From: Clostridia bacterium
GTDB taxonomy: Bacteria; Bacillota; Clostridia; Lachnospirales; Lachnospiraceae
Assembly (NCBI GenBank): GCA_910575625.1
Contig: CAJTFD010000001.1
Span: 62,001 to 126,000, forward strand
Length of the DNA: 64,000 bases
Reading direction: 5' to 3'
The notes beneath the pieces are model-generated. The model had not been told where the DNA came from. It ran no database searches and was given only the letters and a program-made list of their open reading frames with translations. Numbering within the stretch: position 1 is the first letter of the stretch; every line of letters begins with the position of its first letter. Positions 52,470 to 59,992 of the stretch are shown here, in pieces. The position numbers were made by a program, and so were the translations under genes.

Positions 52470-54053
52470 ATGACAGCTCAATTTACGAATGATACGGGAT
52501 TTACCCTGGGATTCCGACTGAACATGCAGATCATTGCAGATGCGCTGGAAGAGATAGACGCCACACACAGACAGATGGAGTTCTATTCCGCAGGGGATTC
52601 CTGTCGGCTGCATGGGATAAAGATCTTTTCAAAAAACAGAAAATTATGCCCAGAGTACGTCTACCTCATATCAAGCGGCCAAGTCGATGAAAGTTTCTCA
52701 GAGTACACAGGGATCCCGTTCATCATCTTAGGCCGCACCGACACACACCTGTTCCCGGAACAGAGCCCGATCATAGAGATCATGGGACAGTGGGACTTCC
52801 TGGAAGTCTTTGACGTGGTCCAGGAAACTTTTGAGAAATATAAAAAATGGGACTGGGATCTGCAGAAAGCATTGAACAGCGAGAAGCCGCTGGACGAAGT
52901 CCTGCTGGCCAGCATGAAGATCTTCCGCAACCCCATGTTCATCCACGACGCAAGTTTTTTCGTGCTGTCCTGCCCAAAACATATCCACAGGATGCTGTAC
53001 TGGGAGACGGATCCGCGGACCGGGCGCAAGATGGTCCCCATGTCCACGATCAATGATTTCAAACTGGACATGGAATACCTGGAGGGACTGAGTAAAAAAG
53101 AACCTGTCATCTTTTCCGCAGACCAGCGCGGCTACCGGATCTTATATGTCAACCTCTGGTGCCAGGAAAAATACGAGGGCCGCATCCTGATCGACGAGAT
53201 CTCGGATACCTTCAAGCCCGGGGATCTCTATGCGCTGAAATATCTGGGCAAACTGATCGAGATGTGCATCCAGACAAAAGAATTATTTTGGATGAGCATG
53301 AAAAATGAGATGGAACAGTTTTTCTCCGACTTACTCGCTGAAAAGATCCAGGATGAACAACAGATCTTAAACTATCTCCATCTGCTCAACTGGAATCTCC
53401 ACGACCAGTACCTGTGCCTGAAGATCATAACCGAGCAGAAAGATTTCACCCTCCACTCTTACTCGGCAACGCTGGGACAGATCGGCGCCCAGCTCTCCTC
53501 CGGGCACACATTTCTCTATGACAACAGTATCGTTGCCATCGTGAATCTTTCATATGGAAATACAACTCCACAGAAGATACTGCGGGAACTGGCGATCATA
53601 TTGCGGGAGGGACTGCTGAAGATCGGGGTCAGCACAGCGATCGATAATTTCATGCTCCTCCCCAAAGGCTACCACCAGGCCCGCACTGCCCTGGAGCTGG
53701 GGCGGATGAGCGACAGTATGTACTGGTATCATTATTTCGAGGACTACATGCTGGAATATATGATCGACTGCGCGATCAAAGACGTGCCCATACAGCTCTT
53801 GTGCATGTCCGCCCTCTATAAACTACAGGATTATGATAAAGAAAACAATACCGAACTCTATCAGACTCTGCGCGTGTTCCTGCGCCTGGAACGCAATCTT
53901 CTCCAGACCGCTACGGAATTGTTCATCCACCGGAGCACTCTCTCCTATCGGCTGAAACGGATCCAGAAGATCACCGGGGTCGACCTGGATGATCCCAGGG
54001 AGAGGCTGCGGCTGCTGATGTCTTATTATATGCTGGAGGGGAAGGACTTTTAA
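52470..54053 (+). CDS. PucR/CdaR-type transcriptional regulator
   Basis: This is a large DNA-binding protein of 527 residues. The C-terminal PucR-type helix-turn-helix is clear (NLLQTATELFIHRSTLSYRLKRIQKITGVDLDDP, in about 480-512). The central region (about 280-430) resembles the GGDEF-like regulatory domain of CdaR. The N-terminal half (about 1-250) is a possible ligand-sensor without recognised motif. The ATG at 52470 has CGGAGGG; the long upstream in-frame extension has no site. Codirectional with the URO-D operon, so it probably activates it. The stop TAA is in a MITE-like end sequence. Confidence 0.85.
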   Translation: MTAQFTNDTGFTLGFRLNMQIIADALEEIDATHRQMEFYSAGDSCRLHGIKIFSKNRKLCPEYVYLISSGQVDESFSEYTGIPFIILGRTDTHLFPEQSPIIEIMGQWDFLEVFDVVQETFEKYKKWDWDLQKALNSEKPLDEVLLASMKIFRNPMFIHDASFFVLSCPKHIHRMLYWETDPRTGRKMVPMSTINDFKLDMEYLEGLSKKEPVIFSADQRGYRILYVNLWCQEKYEGRILIDEISDTFKPGDLYALKYLGKLIEMCIQTKELFWMSMKNEMEQFFSDLLAEKIQDEQQILNYLHLLNWNLHDQYLCLKIITEQKDFTLHSYSATLGQIGAQLSSGHTFLYDNSIVAIVNLSYGNTTPQKILRELAIILREGLLKIGVSTAIDNFMLLPKGYHQARTALELGRMSDSMYWYHYFEDYMLEYMIDCAIKDVPIQLLCMSALYKLQDYDKENNTELYQTLRVFLRLERNLLQTATELFIHRSTLSYRLKRIQKITGVDLDDPRERLRLLMSYYMLEGKDF

Positions 54054-54064
54054 GACACGCTCTA
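54048..54064 (+). mobile_element. Isolated MITE-like end
   Basis: TTTTAAGACACGCTCTA is identical to the right end of the copy at 24313-24468 including the TA flank. No other part of the element is nearby. The stop codon of the PucR-type gene (54051-54053) lies within it. Confidence 0.5.
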
Positions 54065-54069
54065 ATGAT

Positions 54070-54101
54070 CCAAAAAGGCAGGTGGAGACTGTTCGCCTGC
54101 C
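54070..54101 (-). terminator. Terminator of the DUF4869-like/ATPase unit
   Basis: GGCAGG/CCTGCC arms (54077-54082, 54096-54101) followed by TTTTT on the minus strand, 20 bases after the ATPase stop. Confidence 0.75.
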
Positions 54102-54123
54102 AACCTCCCTCCGGATCCTTCGA

Positions 54124-55086
54124 TCACAAGTCTATATCCTCCATCTGTTCAGCGATCTTTGCTGAAATCTCTTTGTTTAAATAACTCTTGTTCAACTTTC
54201 GTTTCGTATACTGCAGATAGGTATCTTTTGTGAGCATCATCAGTAAATCTGTGAAAAATCTCTCCCAACTGAAATACTCCTGACCCTCGATATACTTCCC
54301 CGGATTTTCTAAAATCTCACGCAGATCGTGACCTGTCACAACCCCCGACTTTAGGATCAGCCATTCAAAAGATTCCGGCAGGTACAAAACCGCCCCTTCT
54401 CTTTGCCGGATCAGTTTCATCACCCGGTCCATCTCCGGACCAAAAGCAGCTCCATCCGCGATGATGAGCATATTCTGACCAGGATTTTTCAGTATTTCCC
54501 TAAAAATATTTGATTTTCCGCCCGCACTGATCACTGGATATCCGCCCTTTTGACCCAAACTGGCAAAAAATCCATACCCTGCATTCGAATCTTCTACGAT
54601 CACACACTCCGGTTTTACTCTTTTCTTATGATCCGTCCTTCCATAAATACGATAGAATTCATTGTACACCTGTTTGAGCGATGCATATTTTCCAGATTCC
54701 CGGATCCCATATATTTCTTCCACACTATAAGGCAGATTAGGAAGCCCCTCCCTCGTTACGATCACATAGTGATTATCCGATTCACGGACAGCCTCCGCAA
54801 AATCTTTTGTCGGCAGAAATACATTTTCCTCATCGATAAACACGATTGTTTCATGCATCGCAGAAAGGAGCAGTTTCCAATCCTTCCCCGCAAGCACCCG
54901 ACAATTTTTTTCACACTGAAGGGTGACACCGCTATCCTCCCCAGACTCATCGTATTCCCGGATCATTTCCACCAGGGTTGTCTTTCCTGTGGCACTATCC
55001 CCCTTGATAATGGTTATGTTCCTTCGGATCGTAAAATCATATCGTACCTTCGCATTTGAGACAGTGATCCTATAGCTTCCTTTCAT
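54124..55086 (-). CDS. P-loop ATPase of unknown function, second gene of a two-gene unit
   Basis: The family is not recognised with confidence. The 320-residue protein has a Walker A KGDSATGKTTLVEMI (about 28-42), a short N-terminal strand region that looks like an ABC/AAA-type start, and a Walker-B-like TIVFIDEENVFL (about 80-91). The C-terminal half is helical with no known domain. The ATG at 55086 has AGGAG 8 bases upstream; a GTG three codons earlier lacks spacing. It lies 11 bases after the DUF4869-like gene. Proteins like this are sometimes labelled translation initiation factor 2 by mistake. Possible regulatory or defence role is inference. Confidence 0.75.
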   Translation of the reverse strand: MKGSYRITVSNAKVRYDFTIRRNITIIKGDSATGKTTLVEMIREYDESGEDSGVTLQCEKNCRVLAGKDWKLLLSAMHETIVFIDEENVFLPTKDFAEAVRESDNHYVIVTREGLPNLPYSVEEIYGIRESGKYASLKQVYNEFYRIYGRTDHKKRVKPECVIVEDSNAGYGFFASLGQKGGYPVISAGGKSNIFREILKNPGQNMLIIADGAAFGPEMDRVMKLIRQREGAVLYLPESFEWLILKSGVVTGHDLREILENPGKYIEGQEYFSWERFFTDLLMMLTKDTYLQYTKRKLNKSYLNKEISAKIAEQMEDIDL

Positions 55087-55097
55087 CCATCCCACTC

Positions 55098-55538
55098 CTA
55101 TCGGACGATCATCCCCGCAACCGTGATCATTTCATACATGTTGTGGACAATCTGATCCGTATTTAAAATCTTTACAATAAACTCTCCTTCTCCAAAATCC
55201 ATCAGGTGGCGCAGATTAATGGTCACATCCTGTATCTGCCCGATCTTCAACAACCACTTGGCACAATTATCACCGCATGCAGAGGCGTTAAAGATCCTCT
55301 CTGTAACCTGGTAGATCGCGATCAGTGTCTTAACGCCCCCTGACAATTCTCTGGGAGAAATCCCGCCAAAGACAGGGCTGTCGATCACCCGCGGCCCAAG
55401 AACTTCTGATCCGTCCACATCCCGGATCATTTCTCTGGATAATCCATCTGTGATCCATTCATCGGTATACGTGTTCTTAAAAAAAACCACCGGATCATAA
55501 ACTGCCTCCGGCATATCCCCGAAAAATATTGAAAGCAT
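55098..55538 (-). CDS. DUF4869-like protein, first gene of a two-gene unit
   Basis: From memory this resembles the DUF4869 family of unknown function, found in Firmicutes. The 146 residues start MLSIFFGDMPEAVYDP, and include DPVVFFKNTY, ITDGLSREMIRDVDGSEVLG and the striking SACGDNCAKWLLKIG (about 99-113) with HLMDFGEG. No signal or membrane segment. ATG at 55538 with AAAGGTAGG; an ATG two codons upstream is also possible. It has its own promoter (55568-55596), and the ATPase gene follows closely. The two proteins probably act together. Confidence 0.75.
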   Translation of the reverse strand: MLSIFFGDMPEAVYDPVVFFKNTYTDEWITDGLSREMIRDVDGSEVLGPRVIDSPVFGGISPRELSGGVKTLIAIYQVTERIFNASACGDNCAKWLLKIGQIQDVTINLRHLMDFGEGEFIVKILNTDQIVHNMYEMITVAGMIVR

Positions 55539-55567
55539 GTCCATCCTACCTTTATATCTTTCTTTCA

Positions 55568-55596
55568 ATCATAACCTAAACAGATCCAAAACGCAA
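55568..55596 (-). promoter_or_regulatory. Promoter of the DUF4869-like/ATPase unit
   Basis: TTGCGT (55591-55596), 17 bases, TATGAT (55568-55573) on the minus strand, just after the flagellar operon terminator. The unit therefore has its own promoter. Confidence 0.65.
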
Positions 55597-55602
55597 CCGG
55601 AA

Positions 55603-55636
55603 ACAAAAATGCTGCCAAGGACATCCCCTGACAGCA
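55603..55636 (-). terminator. Terminator of the fliD-fliS operon
   Basis: TGCTG/CAGCA arms (55610-55614, 55632-55636) with further pairing inside, followed by TTTTTGTTT on the minus strand, ten bases after the stop of the flagellar chaperone-like gene. Confidence 0.75.
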
Positions 55637-55645
55637 CTCTTTTAT

Positions 55646-56044
55646 TTATTTATAAAAAGAATCTTTCCCGGCCACACGCTGGCTCATCCGGCTGTCTACC
55701 TGGATCGTCCGCTCCAGCACCTTCCGGATGGATTCTGCGATCTCACCGATCTTGACAGCTTCAAAACCATCCTGTTCTTTCGCCGTCCCGTGATTGAGCC
55801 AATCCCGCACCTGCTCCCGCCTCTCCGGCGCAAGTACAGACAACAGATACTGGATATCCCGGTCACAATCGACTGCACGATCGATCTCATCCTGCCGCAT
55901 CTTGATCAACATCTCAAGGGATACCCGATCATCCCGCGCCAGAGCATCCTGCATCTCCTGGGTGGTCTTAAAGATCTCGTTCATGCTCCCGTACTTCTTT
56001 TGCAGTTTTTTCATGATCTCTACAAAAATTCCCTGTTCATCCAT
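55646..56044 (-). CDS. Small helical protein of the flagellar operon, FliT/FlgN-like
   Basis: It is not certainly identified. The 132-residue protein is mainly alpha-helical and charged (KKLQKKYGSMNEIFKTTQEMQDALARDD; two or three amphipathic helices), the size and shape of export chaperones such as FliT or FlgN. It is the third gene after fliD and fliS, a place often held by FliT. It may guard FliD or another filament protein. Strong synteny, weak sequence evidence. Confidence 0.6.
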   Translation of the reverse strand: MDEQGIFVEIMKKLQKKYGSMNEIFKTTQEMQDALARDDRVSLEMLIKMRQDEIDRAVDCDRDIQYLLSVLAPERREQVRDWLNHGTAKEQDGFEAVKIGEIAESIRKVLERTIQVDSRMSQRVAGKDSFYK

Positions 56045-56068
56045 ATCTGTCTCCTGCTTGTATGCTCT

Positions 56069-56440
56069 TCATCGGTTCGATCTTTTCTCGGCCTGGCGGA
56101 ACGCGTCGCGCAGATCCTCGATCAATGGTTTGACTTCGTCCAGGATCTCCTGCCGCCTGCTGGCTTTTACGCGGCTCAACTCGTATATAAAGAAGTCATA
56201 GAGAGCCCTTAGCTGAGCACTGATAGCATATTCCCGGTTCAATGTGCGTTTCAAATATTTTATGATCTCCGCAGCCCGGTTGATGGACTGGTCAAAGATC
56301 TCTACATTCTGATCCTTGAGCGCCAGCTCTGCCCTGGTTATCCTCTTTACCAGTTCATCGAAAAGCAGGAGCAGCATCTCACCTTGCGTCATGGTACTCA
56401 CTGACTGATTCTTATACTGTTGGTAACCGCTTGCACGCAT
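56069..56440 (-). CDS. fliS: Flagellar export chaperone FliS
   Basis: FliS binds the C-terminus of flagellin and prevents early polymerisation in the cytosol. The 123-residue protein starts MRASGYQQYKNQSVSTMT, with MLLLLFDELVKRITRAELAL (about 22-41) and four helices, as in the family. The ATG at 56440 follows AAGGAG; upstream in-frame sequence is not conserved. It is between fliD and the FliT/FlgN-like gene in the usual order. Confidence 0.93.
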   Translation of the reverse strand: MRASGYQQYKNQSVSTMTQGEMLLLLFDELVKRITRAELALKDQNVEIFDQSINRAAEIIKYLKRTLNREYAISAQLRALYDFFIYELSRVKASRRQEILDEVKPLIEDLRDAFRQAEKRSNR

Positions 56441-56573
56441 TTTTTCTCTCCTTAATCTGTGACTTTTCCTATATAGATCCGCCGCCGGATGGGCGGCATT
56501 GTCCAGGGATGCCAAATGCGCCCGCCGGATATTTATATGAGGCAGTATGTCCGACGCCGGGCGCATAGAAAGT

Positions 56574-58958
56574 TTAATATCCGCCTGACATGGAACTTAA
56601 GTAACTGCTCTGGCTGTTCATCTGTGCGATCACTGTCTCCAGTCTGGTGAACTGGGCAATATAACGATCCTGTTCACTCTTTAACCGTGTTTGGAGCTGT
56701 TTGATGATATCGTCGATATCCTTCATGGATGTGTACAGTTCGTTGTCTGTCAAACTCATCGCGGCAGCTTCAGAACCCGCACGTGCGATCAGACTACCTT
56801 TTGTTCCCCAGGTCTTGGCATAGGAATCGGTGACCTTCTTCATGTTTGTCATCAATCCGGTCTTGGTATCCGTAAATAACCTGGCTACTTTGTCCGGTTC
56901 TGATTCCAGGGCATTCTTTAACTTATTCTCGTCGATCGTCAATTTACCATTTGACTGATACCCGGTAACCTCTGAGATACCGATGGCTTCCAGCTGGTTC
57001 ATCAGGGAACCGCCCGCCACAAAACGCAGATCGCTGGATAAGTTGCGGAGCAGGTCGTCGCCGAAGAGGATGCCCTCTTTTGCTTTCTTCTCCCACTTCT
57101 CTATCTGTTCTTCGGACATCTCCTCTTTCTGATCATCCGTCAGCGGTGCGTAATCCCGGTCGGGTTTCGTGGATACCAGACTGTTGACCAGGTCTACGAT
57201 CTCGTTGTAGGCGTTGACCATGTCTTTGATGTTTGTGAGGAGACTGTCTACGTTGGCTTTGGATTCGAAAGTGATCTCATTGCCTGCTTCCGCATTCGCT
57301 TTGATATCTATTTTATCATCTGCAGCGCTAACCCCAGCCTTATTTTCATATACGCCAAATTCGCCTTTAACTGTAATGTTCAGCCCATCCTGTGTGAAGG
57401 TATTCGAACTCCTGACCAGATTGATCTGTTCTGAAGAACCTGCATATTGTACAGTGACAATGGCATCCTGGCCTTTTCCCGCCTCAATGTCAGCATCCGT
57501 AACACCAAATAATTTCTTCGCCGTCTCATCAAGTCCTAACTTCCCGCTGGCTCCCTCAACCGTGGATGCAATGGTGAACTTGCCCGAATTCTGGAGATAA
57601 GAGATCTTCACGCCCGCATCTGCATTCTTATTGATCTTATCCATGATACTATTGATGGTATCATCAGCAGTGATCTCGATTTTTGCGCCGTTGATGTCCA
57701 TGGTCGTCGGAACTGAGGGGATCGCCCCTGCCAGGAGACCCGAATCTTTAAGCTTTGCATTCAGATTCAGTTTATTATTTTCCCCCGCCAGTACATGGAA
57801 TGCTCTGTGCTCTCCCACCATACCTGAACTACCGTAATCCAATGTCAGGATGGATGTTTTATCAGCGCCGCCGTCTGGCAGTGTTGTCTCAAATGTGAAT
57901 TTATCGCCCGACGTATCTACTTTGACTCTGCCTTTTCCAACTGCTTTATCAAAGCCATCCTGCAACGCAGTCAAAACCGCTTTTTTATTCTTCTCCTCTG
58001 CGTCTGGATCCGTTGGATCCGCCAGCTTGGATGCATCTGGCATTTTGATGGTGATCTGCTTCCCATTATAACTGAACGTCAGGCTCTGTCCGGCTATCCG
58101 ATCTTTAAAACTAACCGTTTCAGATATCCCGTTTTTTGTAGAAATATTATCGAAACTGGAACCGATCATCCATTCTTCATTTGTTCCATCATCTTTTTTC
58201 TGTATCCCAAAGCTTTCAAACAGCTTATCAGAACCGCCTGTTAAAACAACTTTCCCCTCATATTCTGGAGTCTTTGCCAGACCGATCCCATCGCCGCTTG
58301 CACCAAACTTCACATACTGCCCTAAATTCCCCTTTTCTCCTACTTTTACATTTGCCAGTGCTTTATTCAGCTGTTCAATAACACCCGCCTGGTCTGTAGG
58401 ATCCGCAATCTCTCCAATATTAACGGTATATGTCGTTCCATCCACTTTGATCTTCAGTGACTGATCCTGGAAAACACTTACTGTTTCTTCTGCAAAATTG
58501 ATGTCACCGGTTGTCAGCTTAGTATCCGATACTGAACTGCTGCTGGTCGCCGAAGCATTCTTCGCCATCTGCTTCACGCCCAGGATCGTCAAGGAATCCG
58601 CCGCATTCGACCCCGAAGCCGTCACACTGACCTTCGAAGCATTTTTCCCATTGGCGATGATATTCGTCCTGCTGAACAAGCTGGAATTTGACAGATTCGA
58701 CGTGGGATTGGTATAATCCATGTATTTTGAAGACAAAGCCACCAATTTATCTGTCACGGAGCGGTACGCATCCTGTTTCCACTGGTATGTCTGTTTCTTC
58801 TGCTGCTGTTTTGCGATCTTTGCCCGGGTGCCGTAAGTCATGGACTCGATCAGCGTATCCCGATCCAGACCACTGGCCAGTCCGCCGTATCCATGCAGGC
58901 CGCCTCCTCCGGATACCAGACTGCTGGTACTGCTTGATAAACTTCCGATTGATGCCAT
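56574..58958 (-). CDS. fliD: Flagellar filament cap protein FliD (hook-associated protein 2)
   Basis: FliD caps the filament and guides flagellin assembly. The protein has 794 residues, somewhat longer than common (about 450-700). The N-terminal coiled coil (SGLDRDTLIESMTYGTRAKIAKQQQKKQTYQWKQDAYRSV, in about 26-66) and the C-terminal coiled coil (about 735-785) form the stalk; the middle (about 250-640) is the variable head, with extra domains probably inserted. The ATG at 58958 has AGGAG at 10 bases. First gene of fliD-fliS-chaperone; a sigma-28-like promoter lies at 59080-59106. Confidence 0.93.
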   Translation of the reverse strand: MASIGSLSSSTSSLVSGGGGLHGYGGLASGLDRDTLIESMTYGTRAKIAKQQQKKQTYQWKQDAYRSVTDKLVALSSKYMDYTNPTSNLSNSSLFSRTNIIANGKNASKVSVTASGSNAADSLTILGVKQMAKNASATSSSSVSDTKLTTGDINFAEETVSVFQDQSLKIKVDGTTYTVNIGEIADPTDQAGVIEQLNKALANVKVGEKGNLGQYVKFGASGDGIGLAKTPEYEGKVVLTGGSDKLFESFGIQKKDDGTNEEWMIGSSFDNISTKNGISETVSFKDRIAGQSLTFSYNGKQITIKMPDASKLADPTDPDAEEKNKKAVLTALQDGFDKAVGKGRVKVDTSGDKFTFETTLPDGGADKTSILTLDYGSSGMVGEHRAFHVLAGENNKLNLNAKLKDSGLLAGAIPSVPTTMDINGAKIEITADDTINSIMDKINKNADAGVKISYLQNSGKFTIASTVEGASGKLGLDETAKKLFGVTDADIEAGKGQDAIVTVQYAGSSEQINLVRSSNTFTQDGLNITVKGEFGVYENKAGVSAADDKIDIKANAEAGNEITFESKANVDSLLTNIKDMVNAYNEIVDLVNSLVSTKPDRDYAPLTDDQKEEMSEEQIEKWEKKAKEGILFGDDLLRNLSSDLRFVAGGSLMNQLEAIGISEVTGYQSNGKLTIDENKLKNALESEPDKVARLFTDTKTGLMTNMKKVTDSYAKTWGTKGSLIARAGSEAAAMSLTDNELYTSMKDIDDIIKQLQTRLKSEQDRYIAQFTRLETVIAQMNSQSSYLSSMSGGY

Positions 58959-59079
58959 AGTATGCAACTCCTCTCCTGAACATATACATCCAAGTTCCCA
59001 TTCAGCCTCCCCAGACAGGAGTACCCGCGCCGGGACAGACTGATTTCGATATTTTTCTCAAATTTTTATCTATACTTAT

Positions 59080-59106
59080 TTATCGACATATAGTATACTT
59101 AATTAA
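59080..59106 (-). promoter_or_regulatory. Sigma-28-like promoter candidate for fliD
   Basis: GTCGATAA (minus strand of 59080-59087, compare GCCGATAA) with TTAA (compare TAAA) 15 bases upstream. It is the expected motor-stage sigma factor for fliD. Weak -35. Confidence 0.4.
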
Positions 59107-59110
59107 TAGT

Positions 59111-59136
59111 GAAAAACGAATTTACATTGCCGCTAA
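59111..59136 (+). promoter_or_regulatory. Sigma-28-like promoter candidate for the ParA/ComFB genes
   Basis: GAAA (59111-59114), 14 bases, GCCGCTAA (59129-59136) on the plus strand, one mismatch to the -10 consensus GCCGATAA. Suggests flagellar-class control of the ParA/ComFB pair. Moderate to weak. Confidence 0.35.
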
Positions 59137-59208
59137 GCTGTACACAGACATTTTAGATGAGGATCTTTCCCTCAGACGGCAGTGAATATACGAAACGGAG
59201 GATTCATC

Positions 59209-59976
59209 TTGTCAACGAACATCGTACTTACCAATCAAAAGGGCGGGGTCGGTAAGACTACCACAACTTCTGCGATCGCCTGCAGCCTGGTCGAACGCCG
59301 GAACACCAAGGTCCTGGCCATTGACCTGGATCCACAGGGCAATCTGGGGTTCAGTCTGGGGCTGGACATCGAAAACAGCAGTACCATCTATGAAGTTTTA
59401 AAAGGAGAGACGCCCCTGCAGGATGCCATACAGCCCACCGAATACTGTGATGTGATCACCTCCAATATCTTACTGAGCCGGGCAGAGCTGGAATTTACCG
59501 GGGCGGGCAGGGAATCCATGCTAAAAAATGCTCTGGAGCCCGTCAAGGATCTTTATGATTATATCGTGATCGACACCCCTCCGGCCCTGAACGTCCTGAC
59601 TGTGAACGCATACACCGTGGCGGATCATCTGATCATCCCCATGGTCCCGGAGATCTTAAGCCTTTTGGCCGTCACCCAGATCAAAGAGACCATCGATTCG
59701 GTAAAATCCTCCTTCAACCCGGATCTGAATGTGCTGGGGATCCTGCTGACCAAATTCAACGGACGGACAGTCCTGGCCCGCGAGGTAAAAGAGATGACGG
59801 AGAACATCGCCCGTCAGATGGGAACGAAAGTATTTGAGACACAGATCCGCAACAGTGTGACTGTGGCAGAAGCGCCCGCCCACGGAGAGAGTGTCTTCGA
59901 CTACGCCCCAAAATCCAACCCATCTCTGGATTATCGTAAATTCATTGAAGAGATCGCATCGGATATACATTTTTAA
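59209..59976 (+). CDS. ParA/Soj-type ATPase
   Basis: This is a cytosolic Walker-type ATPase of the ParA family (255 residues). The deviant Walker A is QKGGVGKTTT (about 9-18; signature Lys before GGVGKTT), followed by AIDLDPQGNLGF and the Walker B-type DYIVIDTPPALNVL. TTG start with CGGAGG 6 bases upstream is chosen over an in-frame ATG with no site. No ParB is next to it; its partner is probably the ComFB-ended protein that follows 16 bases later. ParA relatives position chemosensory arrays or other cargos in other bacteria, which suggests a similar task here. Confidence 0.88.
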   Translation: MSTNIVLTNQKGGVGKTTTTSAIACSLVERRNTKVLAIDLDPQGNLGFSLGLDIENSSTIYEVLKGETPLQDAIQPTEYCDVITSNILLSRAELEFTGAGRESMLKNALEPVKDLYDYIVIDTPPALNVLTVNAYTVADHLIIPMVPEILSLLAVTQIKETIDSVKSSFNPDLNVLGILLTKFNGRTVLAREVKEMTENIARQMGTKVFETQIRNSVTVAEAPAHGESVFDYAPKSNPSLDYRKFIEEIASDIHF

Positions 59977-59992
59977 TACAGGAGATTGACCT

